The notes under the pieces: model-generated
Databases searched by the model: none
What the model was told of the DNA's origin: nothing
Seen by the model: only the letters and a program-made list of their open reading frames with translations
NCBI RefSeq assembly: GCF_001425575.1
Contig: NZ_LMRD01000001.1
Coordinates: 64,537-128,536 of the forward strand
Direction: 5' to 3'
Source: Aurantimonas sp. Leaf443
GTDB taxonomy: Bacteria > Pseudomonadota > Alphaproteobacteria > Rhizobiales > Rhizobiaceae
Length of the DNA: 64,000 bases
Shown here: positions 57,880-64,000 of the stretch, piece after piece
Layout of the letters: each line of letters starts with the position of its first letter
Numbering within the stretch: the first letter of the stretch is position 1
Position numbers and translations under genes: made by a program

Positions 57880-58679
57880 GCGACACGCCCGCAGTCGCCG
57901 ACGATCTCGCCCTCCTGAAGGAGGCGGCCCGCGAGGCCGGCCGCATCGCCATGCGCTTCTTCCGCAAGGACGCGCAGGTCTGGTGGAAGGAGGGCAACTC
58001 GCCCGTCAGCGAGGCGGACCTCGCGGTGGACGGCTTCCTGCGCGAGACGCTGCTGCATGCGCGCCCCGACTACGGCTGGCTCTCGGAGGAGACCGCGCCG
58101 CTCGACAGCGCCGCCTCGCGCGAGGGCCGCTTCTTCGTGGTCGACCCGATCGACGGCACGCGCGCCTTCCTGCGCGGCGACGACGACTGGTGCGTGTCGC
58201 TGGCCGTCGTCTCGGGCGGGCGGCCCGTCGCCGGCGTGATCGACGCGCCCTCGCGCGAGGAAGTCTATCTCGCCACCGCCGAGAGCGAGGCCAGCCTCAA
58301 CGGCGAGACGATCCGCGTCGCCGAGCCCGGCCGGGACGACCGGCTGCGGCTCGCCATGCCCGACCCCATGCGCCGCCGGCTGGAGGGCGCGCCGGCCGGG
58401 CGCGGCGTCGAGGCGCAGCGCAACGTGCCCTCGCTCGCCTACCGTCTCGCGCTCGTCGCCAGCGGGCGCATCGACGCCACGCTCATCCGCCCGCGCGCCT
58501 GCGACTGGGACATCGCCGCCGGCGACCTCATCCTGGAGCGCGCCGGCGGCCATCTCACCGCCCATGGCGGCGGCGCGCCGGTCTACGAGATCGCCGGGCG
58601 CCGCCACGGGCTCCTGATGGCGGGGCCGCCCTGGGCGCGGGGCCGCCTCGACGAACTCGGCGCCTACCTCGCCGACTGA
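57876..58679 (+). CDS. Inositol monophosphatase family protein (CysQ/SuhB-like)
   Basis: 267 residues. The lithium-sensitive phosphatase metal site is complete: Glu in WLSEET, DPIDGTRAF and CDWDIAAGD. The substrate may be inositol phosphate or 3'-phosphoadenosine 5'-phosphate; length and motifs do not decide. It overlaps pmbA by 4 bp (ATGA). In relatives it lies next to lipid A genes, so a role in making or clearing sugar phosphates is possible. Confidence 0.92.
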   Translation: MSDTPAVADDLALLKEAAREAGRIAMRFFRKDAQVWWKEGNSPVSEADLAVDGFLRETLLHARPDYGWLSEETAPLDSAASREGRFFVVDPIDGTRAFLRGDDDWCVSLAVVSGGRPVAGVIDAPSREEVYLATAESEASLNGETIRVAEPGRDDRLRLAMPDPMRRRLEGAPAGRGVEAQRNVPSLAYRLALVASGRIDATLIRPRACDWDIAAGDLILERAGGHLTAHGGGAPVYEIAGRRHGLLMAGPPWARGRLDELGAYLAD

Positions 58680-58795
58680 GGCCCGCCCGCAGCCGCGGCA
58701 CGCGGCGTTCGGTCGGGAAGACGGCGGGCCGGGACGATCCCTGCGCGGCGGGCTTTCAGGTCCCGCCGCCGATCCACGAGAAGGAAGGAAAGACC

Positions 58796-59032
58796 ATGGT
58801 CGAGGAAACCGAGCCCAAGCAGCGCCTGCATCTCGTCTTCGGCGGCGAGCTGAAGACGCTCGACGGCGTCGATTTCAGGGATCTCTCAGGCCTTGATATC
58901 GTCGGAATCTTCCCGGACTACGCCAGTGCCCAGATGGCCTGGCGGGCCAAGGCCCAGCAGACCGTCGACAACGCGATGATGCGCTACTTCATCGTGCACA
59001 TGCACCGGCTCCTCGAGCCCGAGGCGCAGTGA
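58796..59032 (+). CDS. DUF4170 protein
   Basis: 78 residues, one DUF4170 domain: LHLVFGGELKTLDGVDF, then DLSGLDIVGIFPDYASAQMAW and MRYFIVHMHRLLEPE. It is highly conserved among Rhizobiales and usually sits just before waaA. AAGGAAGGAAAGACC before the ATG gives a strong ribosome site. Function unknown; the gene position suggests a link to LPS assembly. Confidence 0.92.
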   Translation: MVEETEPKQRLHLVFGGELKTLDGVDFRDLSGLDIVGIFPDYASAQMAWRAKAQQTVDNAMMRYFIVHMHRLLEPEAQ

Positions 59033-59877
59033 GGGAGCCAGACGACGAGCGGGAGCCGATGTCCTTCGCAGAGACGATGACGCCCGACCGATCGCACGCC
59101 GCCGCCTCGCCATCGCGCCCGCAGGACAAGGCCGCCCGCAAGGGCTGGGCGAAGCGCGTCTCGGCCCGGCTGCGCCGCTGGCGGCGCGGCGTCCTGCGCT
59201 CGCCGGCGGCGACGCGCGTGTTCGGACGCGCGATCTACGGCGCCCTGCGCCTCGTGGAGGCGACGCAGAGGGTCGCGCCCGGATCGAGCGACGCGCGCGC
59301 GCATCTCTCCTCGCAGCATCCCGCCATCGTCGCGCTCTGGCACGGGCAGCATCTCCTGGCGCCGCTCCTGCGCCCGCGCGAGCTGCCCTATGTCGCGCTC
59401 CTCTCGCGCAATGCCGACGCCGCCGTGAACGCCGACGTGGTCGCGCGCTTCGGCATCGAGACCGTGCGCGGCTCGGGCGGGCGGGTGCGCGAGGCGGCCT
59501 CGCGCAAGGGCGGCGTCGCGGCCCTCATCGCGCTGCGCCGCGCCCTCTCGCGCGGCTTCGGCGTCTGCATGATCGCCGACGTGCCGAAGGGCACGCCGCG
59601 CGACGCGGGGCTCGGCATCGTCACGCTGGCGCGCATTTCCGGCCGGCCGATCCTGCCGTCGGCCGCCGTCACCTCGCGCCGCCTCGTGCTCGCCTCCACC
59701 TGGGACCGCACGACCCTGCCGCTGCCCTTCGGACGTCTGGCGGTCGTCGTCGGCGCGCCCATCCTCGTGCCGGAGGATGCGGACGCGGCCCTTCTCGAAG
59801 AAAAGCGCCTCGCGCTCACCGCCGCCCTCGAAGCGGCCAATGTCGAGGCCGAACGCCTCGCGGATATCCGCCCATGA
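59029..59877 (+). CDS. DUF374 lysophospholipid acyltransferase-like protein
   Basis: 282 residues from the GTG at 59029, which overlaps the DUF4170 stop (GTGA); an ATG at 59059 is the alternative. An N-terminal Arg/Lys-rich segment precedes an LPLAT-like domain. The acyltransferase HxxxxD motif is represented by ALWHGQH, and IADVPKGTPRDAGLGIVTLARISGRPILP resembles the DUF374 core. It should add acyl groups to a lipid A or phospholipid intermediate; the exact substrate is unknown. It sits directly upstream of waaA with a 4-bp overlap. Confidence 0.88.
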   Translation: MREPDDEREPMSFAETMTPDRSHAAASPSRPQDKAARKGWAKRVSARLRRWRRGVLRSPAATRVFGRAIYGALRLVEATQRVAPGSSDARAHLSSQHPAIVALWHGQHLLAPLLRPRELPYVALLSRNADAAVNADVVARFGIETVRGSGGRVREAASRKGGVAALIALRRALSRGFGVCMIADVPKGTPRDAGLGIVTLARISGRPILPSAAVTSRRLVLASTWDRTTLPLPFGRLAVVVGAPILVPEDADAALLEEKRLALTAALEAANVEAERLADIRP

Positions 59878-61202
59878 GCGACGCTTTCGCCAAGGCCGCC
59901 CTCTCGGCCTATCGCCTCGCCGGTTCGCTCGCCTATCCCATGCTCGGCCCCTATGTCGGGCTGCGCGTCTCGCGCGGCAAGGAGGAGGCCGCCCGCCGGC
60001 GCGAGCGCTACGGCGTCGCCGGCACCGAGCGCCCGGCCGGGCCGCTGGTCTGGGTCCATGCGGCGAGCGTCGGCGAGAGCATGGCCGTCGCCCCGCTCGT
60101 GCGCCTCATCGCCGAGAGCGGCATCGCCGTGGTGATGACCACGGGCACGGTGACCTCGGCCGCCCTCGTGGAGGACCGGCTCGGCGACTGCGCCATCCAC
60201 CAATACGTACCGATCGACATGAAGGGGCCGGTCTGCCGCTTCCTCGACCATTGGCGTCCGGATCTGGCGATCGTCGCCGAGAGCGAGATCTGGCCGCTGA
60301 CCATGACGGAACTGGCGCGGCGGCGCGTGCCGCAGGTCCTCGTCAATGCCCGCCTCTCGGACCGGTCCTTCAAGCGGTGGAAGTCGGCGCCCTGGCTTGC
60401 CGAGGCGCTGTTCGAGGGGCTCGCTCATGTCGTGGCGCAGTCCGACATCGACGGCGAGCGCTTCCACGTGCTCGGCGCGCGCACCGTCACCGTCGCCGGC
60501 AATCTGAAGGCCGACGTGCAGCCGCCGCCGGACCAGGCGGACGAGGTCGCGGCGCTGCGCCATGTCCTCGGCGACCGCCCGCGCTGGGCCGCCGTCTCCA
60601 CCCATGCCGGCGAGGAGGCGATCGTCGCCGAGACGCATCTGACGCTGAAGGAGCGTCACGAGCGCATCGTCACCGTTCTCGTGCCGCGCCATGCCGACCG
60701 CGGCGAGACCATCGCGCGCGATCTCGAGAAGCTCGGCCTCTCCGTGCGCCGGCGCAGCCTCGGCGAGATGCCGGACGAGACGACCGACATCCTCCTCGGC
60801 GACACGATGGGCGAGATGGGCCTCTATCTGCGTCTCATCGACATCGTCTTCATGGGCAAGTCGCTGGTGGGCCAAGGCGGGCAGAACCCGCTGGAGGCGG
60901 CCATGCTCGGCAGCGCCATCCTGTCCGGGCGCTACGTGCAGAATTTCCGCGACGTCTACCAGCGCCTCCTGAAGAACGGCGGGGCGCGGCTCGTGGCCGA
61001 CGGCGAGGGGCTCGTCGACTATGTCGACCAGCTCCTCACGGAGCCGGAACTGCGCGCCCGCATGGCGGCGGCGGCCAATGTCACGGTGGGGGAGATGCGC
61101 GGCGCGCTGGCGCGCACGCTGCAGGCGCTGCACCCGTTCCTGCACCCGTTGCGCCTCTCGCTCAGCCTCGAGCAGCGGGGCCGCTCCGCCCTCCTGCGTT
61201 GA
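59874..61202 (+). CDS. waaA: 3-deoxy-D-manno-octulosonic acid transferase
   Basis: 442 residues. WaaA (KdtA) transfers Kdo from CMP-Kdo to lipid IVA at the inner membrane. An N-terminal membrane anchor region (AYRLAGSLAYPMLGPYVGL) is followed by the GT-B fold with VWVHAASVGESMAV (catalytic Glu), ESEIWPLTMTELARR and GQNPLEAAMLGSAIL in the nucleotide-binding half. It overlaps the acyltransferase gene by 4 bp and lpxK by 4 bp. Confidence 0.96.
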   Translation: MSDAFAKAALSAYRLAGSLAYPMLGPYVGLRVSRGKEEAARRRERYGVAGTERPAGPLVWVHAASVGESMAVAPLVRLIAESGIAVVMTTGTVTSAALVEDRLGDCAIHQYVPIDMKGPVCRFLDHWRPDLAIVAESEIWPLTMTELARRRVPQVLVNARLSDRSFKRWKSAPWLAEALFEGLAHVVAQSDIDGERFHVLGARTVTVAGNLKADVQPPPDQADEVAALRHVLGDRPRWAAVSTHAGEEAIVAETHLTLKERHERIVTVLVPRHADRGETIARDLEKLGLSVRRRSLGEMPDETTDILLGDTMGEMGLYLRLIDIVFMGKSLVGQGGQNPLEAAMLGSAILSGRYVQNFRDVYQRLLKNGGARLVADGEGLVDYVDQLLTEPELRARMAAAANVTVGEMRGALARTLQALHPFLHPLRLSLSLEQRGRSALLR

Positions 61203-62233
61203 CGGGTCTTCAGGCGCCGTCCTTCTGGTGGCGTGGAACGGGCTCGCCGGCCTCGATCCTGCTCGCGCCCTTCGCCGCCCTCTACGGGCGCGCCGCGCTG
61301 CGCAACATGGCGCGCGGCGAGCGGGCCGAGACGGGCGTGCCGGTGCTCTGCGTCGGCAATCTCACGGTCGGCGGCGGCGGCAAGACGCCGACCGCGCTGG
61401 CGCTCGGGCGCGCCGCGCTTGGCCTCGGCCTCACGCCGGGCTTCGTCTCGCGCGGCTACGGGCGCAAGGGGCGCGGGGCGACGATGGTCGATCCCGCCCG
61501 ACATACGGCCGCGGATGTCGGCGACGAACCCCTGCTTCTCGCATCTCTCGCCCCAACGGCCGTCGCCGTGGACCGCAAGCAGGCCGCCCGCCTCCTGACG
61601 CAGGAGCGCGGCTGCGATCTCCTCATCATGGACGACGGCTTTCAGAGCGCGCGTCTTGCCATCGACTACGCGCTCGTCGTCGTCGACGCGCGGCGCGGGC
61701 TCGGCAACGGCCGCGTCCTGCCCGCGGGGCCCCTGCGCGCGCCGCTGCCCGAGCAGGTGCAGCGCCTGCAGGCCTTTCTCGTCGTGGGGGAGGGGCCGGG
61801 GGCCGAGCCGACCGTGCGGCTGGCCGCGCGCGCCAACCGGCCGGTCTTCGAGGCCGCGATCCTGCCCTTGGCGGGCGAGCGGCTGGCGGGCCTTCGCTGC
61901 CTCGCGTTTGCGGGCATCGCCGATCCGACGAAGTTCTTCGCGAGCCTGAAGGCTGTCGGCGCCGAGATCGCAGAGGCGCGCGCCTTTCCAGATCACCATG
62001 CCTTCACGAGGGCGGAGATGGACGCGCTCTCGGCCCGGGCCTGGCGGGAGGGGCTGCAGCTCGTGACGACCGCCAAGGACGCCGCGCGCCTGCGCTCCGG
62101 CGGTCAGGCGGGCCAGTTCTTCCTCGCCGAATGCGAGGTGCTGGACGTCGAGCTGCGCTTTTCCTCGCCCCTTCAGGCGCAGCGCATCCTGGCCGAGACG
62201 CTCGAGGCCTTCCGGCATCGGCGCCTCGCCTGA
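61199..62233 (+). CDS. lpxK: Tetraacyldisaccharide 4'-kinase
   Basis: 344 residues. LpxK phosphorylates the 4' position of the lipid A precursor. Motifs are an N-terminal hydrophobic segment (SPASILLAPFAALYGRAALR), VPVLCVGNLTVGGGGKTP (P-loop), FVSRGYGRKG and IMDDGFQ. The start is a TTG overlapping the waaA stop (TTGA), without a clear Shine-Dalgarno, so translation is probably coupled to waaA. Confidence 0.95.
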   Translation: MTGLQAPSFWWRGTGSPASILLAPFAALYGRAALRNMARGERAETGVPVLCVGNLTVGGGGKTPTALALGRAALGLGLTPGFVSRGYGRKGRGATMVDPARHTAADVGDEPLLLASLAPTAVAVDRKQAARLLTQERGCDLLIMDDGFQSARLAIDYALVVVDARRGLGNGRVLPAGPLRAPLPEQVQRLQAFLVVGEGPGAEPTVRLAARANRPVFEAAILPLAGERLAGLRCLAFAGIADPTKFFASLKAVGAEIAEARAFPDHHAFTRAEMDALSARAWREGLQLVTTAKDAARLRSGGQAGQFFLAECEVLDVELRFSSPLQAQRILAETLEAFRHRRLA

Positions 62234-62243
62234 GATCGGGCGC

Positions 62244-62462
62244 TCAGCGCTTGCCGGCGCGCGCCTCCGCTTCGCGGCGATAGGAGGCCTCGGCGTCGCG
62301 ATAGGCTTCCTGGCGCTCCACGCTCCAGTATTTCAGGAGATCGAGCGGGATCTCCTCGCCGGTGACGGCGCAGCGCACGAAGGCGCCGGGCCGCACGACC
62401 TGGAAGTCGGGCGTCCCGTATTTCAGCTTGGCTTCCCCGCCACCTTCCGCCCGGTTCATCAT
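62244..62462 (-). CDS. DUF2093 protein
   Basis: 72 residues. The core LKYGTPDFQVVRPGAFVRCAVTG, then EIPLDLLKYWSVERQEAY, matches DUF2093, a small alphaproteobacterial family. A single Cys lies near residue 31. GAGGA six bases upstream supports the ATG at 62462. It is convergent with lpxK (10 bp) and on the same strand as mutL, which ends 87 bp upstream. Function unknown. Confidence 0.9.
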   Translation of the reverse strand: MMNRAEGGGEAKLKYGTPDFQVVRPGAFVRCAVTGEEIPLDLLKYWSVERQEAYRDAEASYRREAEARAGKR

Positions 62463-62549
62463 CGCTCGTCCTCGCGTCCGCAAAGCGAACGGGTTAGGAG
62501 ATCGCGCCCGCCCCGTCAAATGCCGGGGCCGGCTGGCCAATCGGAGCGC

Positions 62550-64000
62550 TCAGCGCCGCCCGAACATGCGCTCGATGTCGGCGAGCTTCAGCGCGATGAA
62601 GGTCGGGCGCCCGTGGTTGCAGGTGCCCGAGCCCGGCACGGCCTCCATACTCCGCAACAGCGCGTTCATCTCATCCGCCTTCAGGATGCGGCCCGAGCGC
62701 ACCGAGCCGTGGCAGGCCACCGTCGCCGCAACATGGTCGATGCGCGCGCGCAGCGCGTCCGGCGTGCCGGCCTCGGCGAGCTCGTCGGCGATGTCGCGCA
62801 CGAGGCGCCCGCAATCGACGGCGCCCAGGATCGAGGGCGTCTCGCGCACCGCGACGGCGCCCGGCCCGAAGCGCTCGATCGACAGGCCGAGGCGGGCCAG
62901 CGTTTCCGCCGCCTCCGCCAGCCGGTCGGCATCCTCCTCCGAGACGGCCACGATCTCCGGGATGAGCAGGAATTGCGAGGCCAGCGCCCCGCCGCCGTAG
63001 AGCGCGCCCTTCAGCGCCTCGTAGACGAGCCGCTCGTGCGCGGCATGCTGGTCGACGATGACGATCCCGTCCTGCGTCTCCGCGACGATGAAGTTGCCGT
63101 GGATCTGCGCCCGCGCCGCGCCGAGCGGATGGCGCTCGGCCGGCTCCGGCGAATCCGGTTCCGGCTGGTAGGGGGTGGGTGCCTCGTCGAAGCCGAAGGC
63201 CTCGCGCGCTGGCGGGGCGCGGACCCCGTCGAGCGGCCGAAAGGGCGAGGCGTCGGCGGAATAGGGCGTGCCGGGGGAGAAGCTGCCGGGCGCGAAGCCC
63301 TCGAAGCGCGCCATGTCCGGCCGGCGGGGCGCGGCCGTCACCGGCGCGTCGGCGCGGCCCTCGGCGCGCGGGGCGCCGCCGGCAAAGCGCGCCATCAGCC
63401 CGCCGGCATTGGCGGTGGAGGAGCGAAGGCCGTCTTGCGCGAAGCGCTGGCGCAGCGCGCCGACGATGAGGCCGCGCACGAGGCCGGGATCGCGGAAGCG
63501 CACGTCCGCCTTGGCCGGATGGACGTTGACGTCGACGAGCTCGGGATCGATCTCCAGGAACAGCGCGACGACGGGATGGCGGTCCTTGGCCATCGCGTCC
63601 GCATAGGCGCCGCGCAGGGCCGAGAGCAGCATCTTGTCGCGCACCGGCCGCCCGTTGACATAGAGATACTGCGACGCGCTCGTGCCGCGCGAATAGGCGG
63701 GAAGGCCGGCATAGCCGAAGAGGCGCACGCCCTCGCGGCTCGCCTCGACCTCCAGCGCGTTCTCGGCGAACTCGGCGCCGATCACCGCGGCGAGCCGCTC
63801 CAGCGGCGCGTCCGTCATCTCGAAGACGAGGGTCGAGCGGTCGGCGCCCGACAGTTCGAAGCGGATCTGCGGGAAGGCGACGGCGATGCGCCGCACGATC
63901 TCGGTGATCGCCGCGCTCTCGGCCCGCTCGCTCTTCAGGAACTTCAGCCGCGCGGGAACGGCGTGGAAGAGGTCGCGCATCTCCACCACCGTGCCGCGCG
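62550..64000 (-). CDS. mutL: DNA mismatch repair protein MutL, C-terminal part (5' end beyond window)
   Basis: About 480 residues lie in the window; the N-terminal ATPase motifs are beyond the right edge. Seen are the end of the GHL ATPase ([40 protein letters not shown]), a Pro/Ala-rich linker (about residues 200-295 of the visible part) and a C-terminal dimer domain. That domain carries the endonuclease motif DQHA-x2-E-x4-E ([12 protein letters not shown]), ACHGSVRSG and CNHGRP, so this MutL should nick DNA itself, as expected where MutH is absent. Confidence 0.95.
   Translation of the reverse strand, partial: RGTVVEMRDLFHAVPARLKFLKSERAESAAITEIVRRIAVAFPQIRFELSGADRSTLVFEMTDAPLERLAAVIGAEFAENALEVEASREGVRLFGYAGLPAYSRGTSASQYLYVNGRPVRDKMLLSALRGAYADAMAKDRHPVVALFLEIDPELVDVNVHPAKADVRFRDPGLVRGLIVGALRQRFAQDGLRSSTANAGGLMARFAGGAPRAEGRADAPVTAAPRRPDMARFEGFAPGSFSPGTPYSADASPFRPLDGVRAPPAREAFGFDEAPTPYQPEPDSPEPAERHPLGAARAQIHGNFIVAETQDGIVIVDQHAAHERLVYEALKGALYGGGALASQFLLIPEIVAVSEEDADRLAEAAETLARLGLSIERFGPGAVAVRETPSILGAVDCGRLVRDIADELAEAGTPDALRARIDHVAATVACHGSVRSGRILKADEMNALLRSMEAVPGSGTCNHGRPTFIALKLADIERMFGRR

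Overview
The window looks like a chromosomal segment of a very GC-rich alphaproteobacterium of the order Hyphomicrobiales (Rhizobiales). The evidence is mostly gene content and order: a phasin, a PdhS/PleC/DivJ-like PAS histidine kinase, the HAD-ribF-ileS order, and the pmbA - inositol-phosphatase-like - DUF4170 - DUF374 - waaA - lpxK - DUF2093 - mutL cluster. Two further signs are a tRNA-His without the extra 5' G and with A73, and iron-responsive boxes of the Irr type. The family cannot be fixed from the sequence alone. Genes are dense and on both strands; no rRNA, CRISPR array, prophage, integron or insertion sequence is visible.

Layout. 1-5.0 kb: the start of an exported protein behind two Irr-like boxes, a large PAS histidine kinase, a phasin with its own terminator, and tRNA-His(GTG). 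5.4-16.9 kb: xseA and an LrhA-like LysR regulator divergent from a DUF1127 gene whose leader folds like a terminated small RNA; a CNNM/CBS membrane protein, a DUF937-like protein, gshA, rsmE, an SDR, a macrodomain protein and DUF3422. 16.9-22.1 kb: the glycolate oxidase operon glcD-glcE-glcF, interrupted between glcE and glcF by a DUF433 (antitoxin-like) gene and a NucS-like PD-(D/E)XK nuclease. 22.1-25.3 kb: two paralogous L,D-transpeptidases, a conserved small protein and 3-methyladenine glycosylase I. 25.5-29 kb: hisS-hisZ-hisG, so His-tRNA charging and the first step of histidine synthesis (HisG with HisZ) are coupled.

29-39.5 kb: DoxX, fumC, panB-panC (pantoate arm of coenzyme A synthesis), an isoquinoline-oxidoreductase-like molybdenum enzyme (2Fe-2S subunit, Tat-exported Mo subunit, cytochrome c), CsbD, and groES-groEL under a CIRCE operator. 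39.5-54.6 kb: a TIGR01459-type HAD phosphatase, ribF, ileS, a lipoprotein, tadA, an rRNA pseudouridine synthase with very long disordered tails, rsmD, a pair of M16 peptidases (one with and one without the zinc motif), a patatin, topoisomerase IB and DUF2945. 54.6-64 kb: a Kef-type antiporter, then pmbA, an inositol-phosphatase-like enzyme, DUF4170, a DUF374 acyltransferase, waaA, lpxK, DUF2093 and the C-terminal part of mutL. The end of this block builds the Kdo-lipid A core.

The most promising unexplained items are the DUF433/NucS-like nuclease pair inside the glc operon, the terminator-bearing leader of the DUF1127 gene next to a perfect LysR-type palindrome, and the AT-rich, rare-codon insertion inside hisS.
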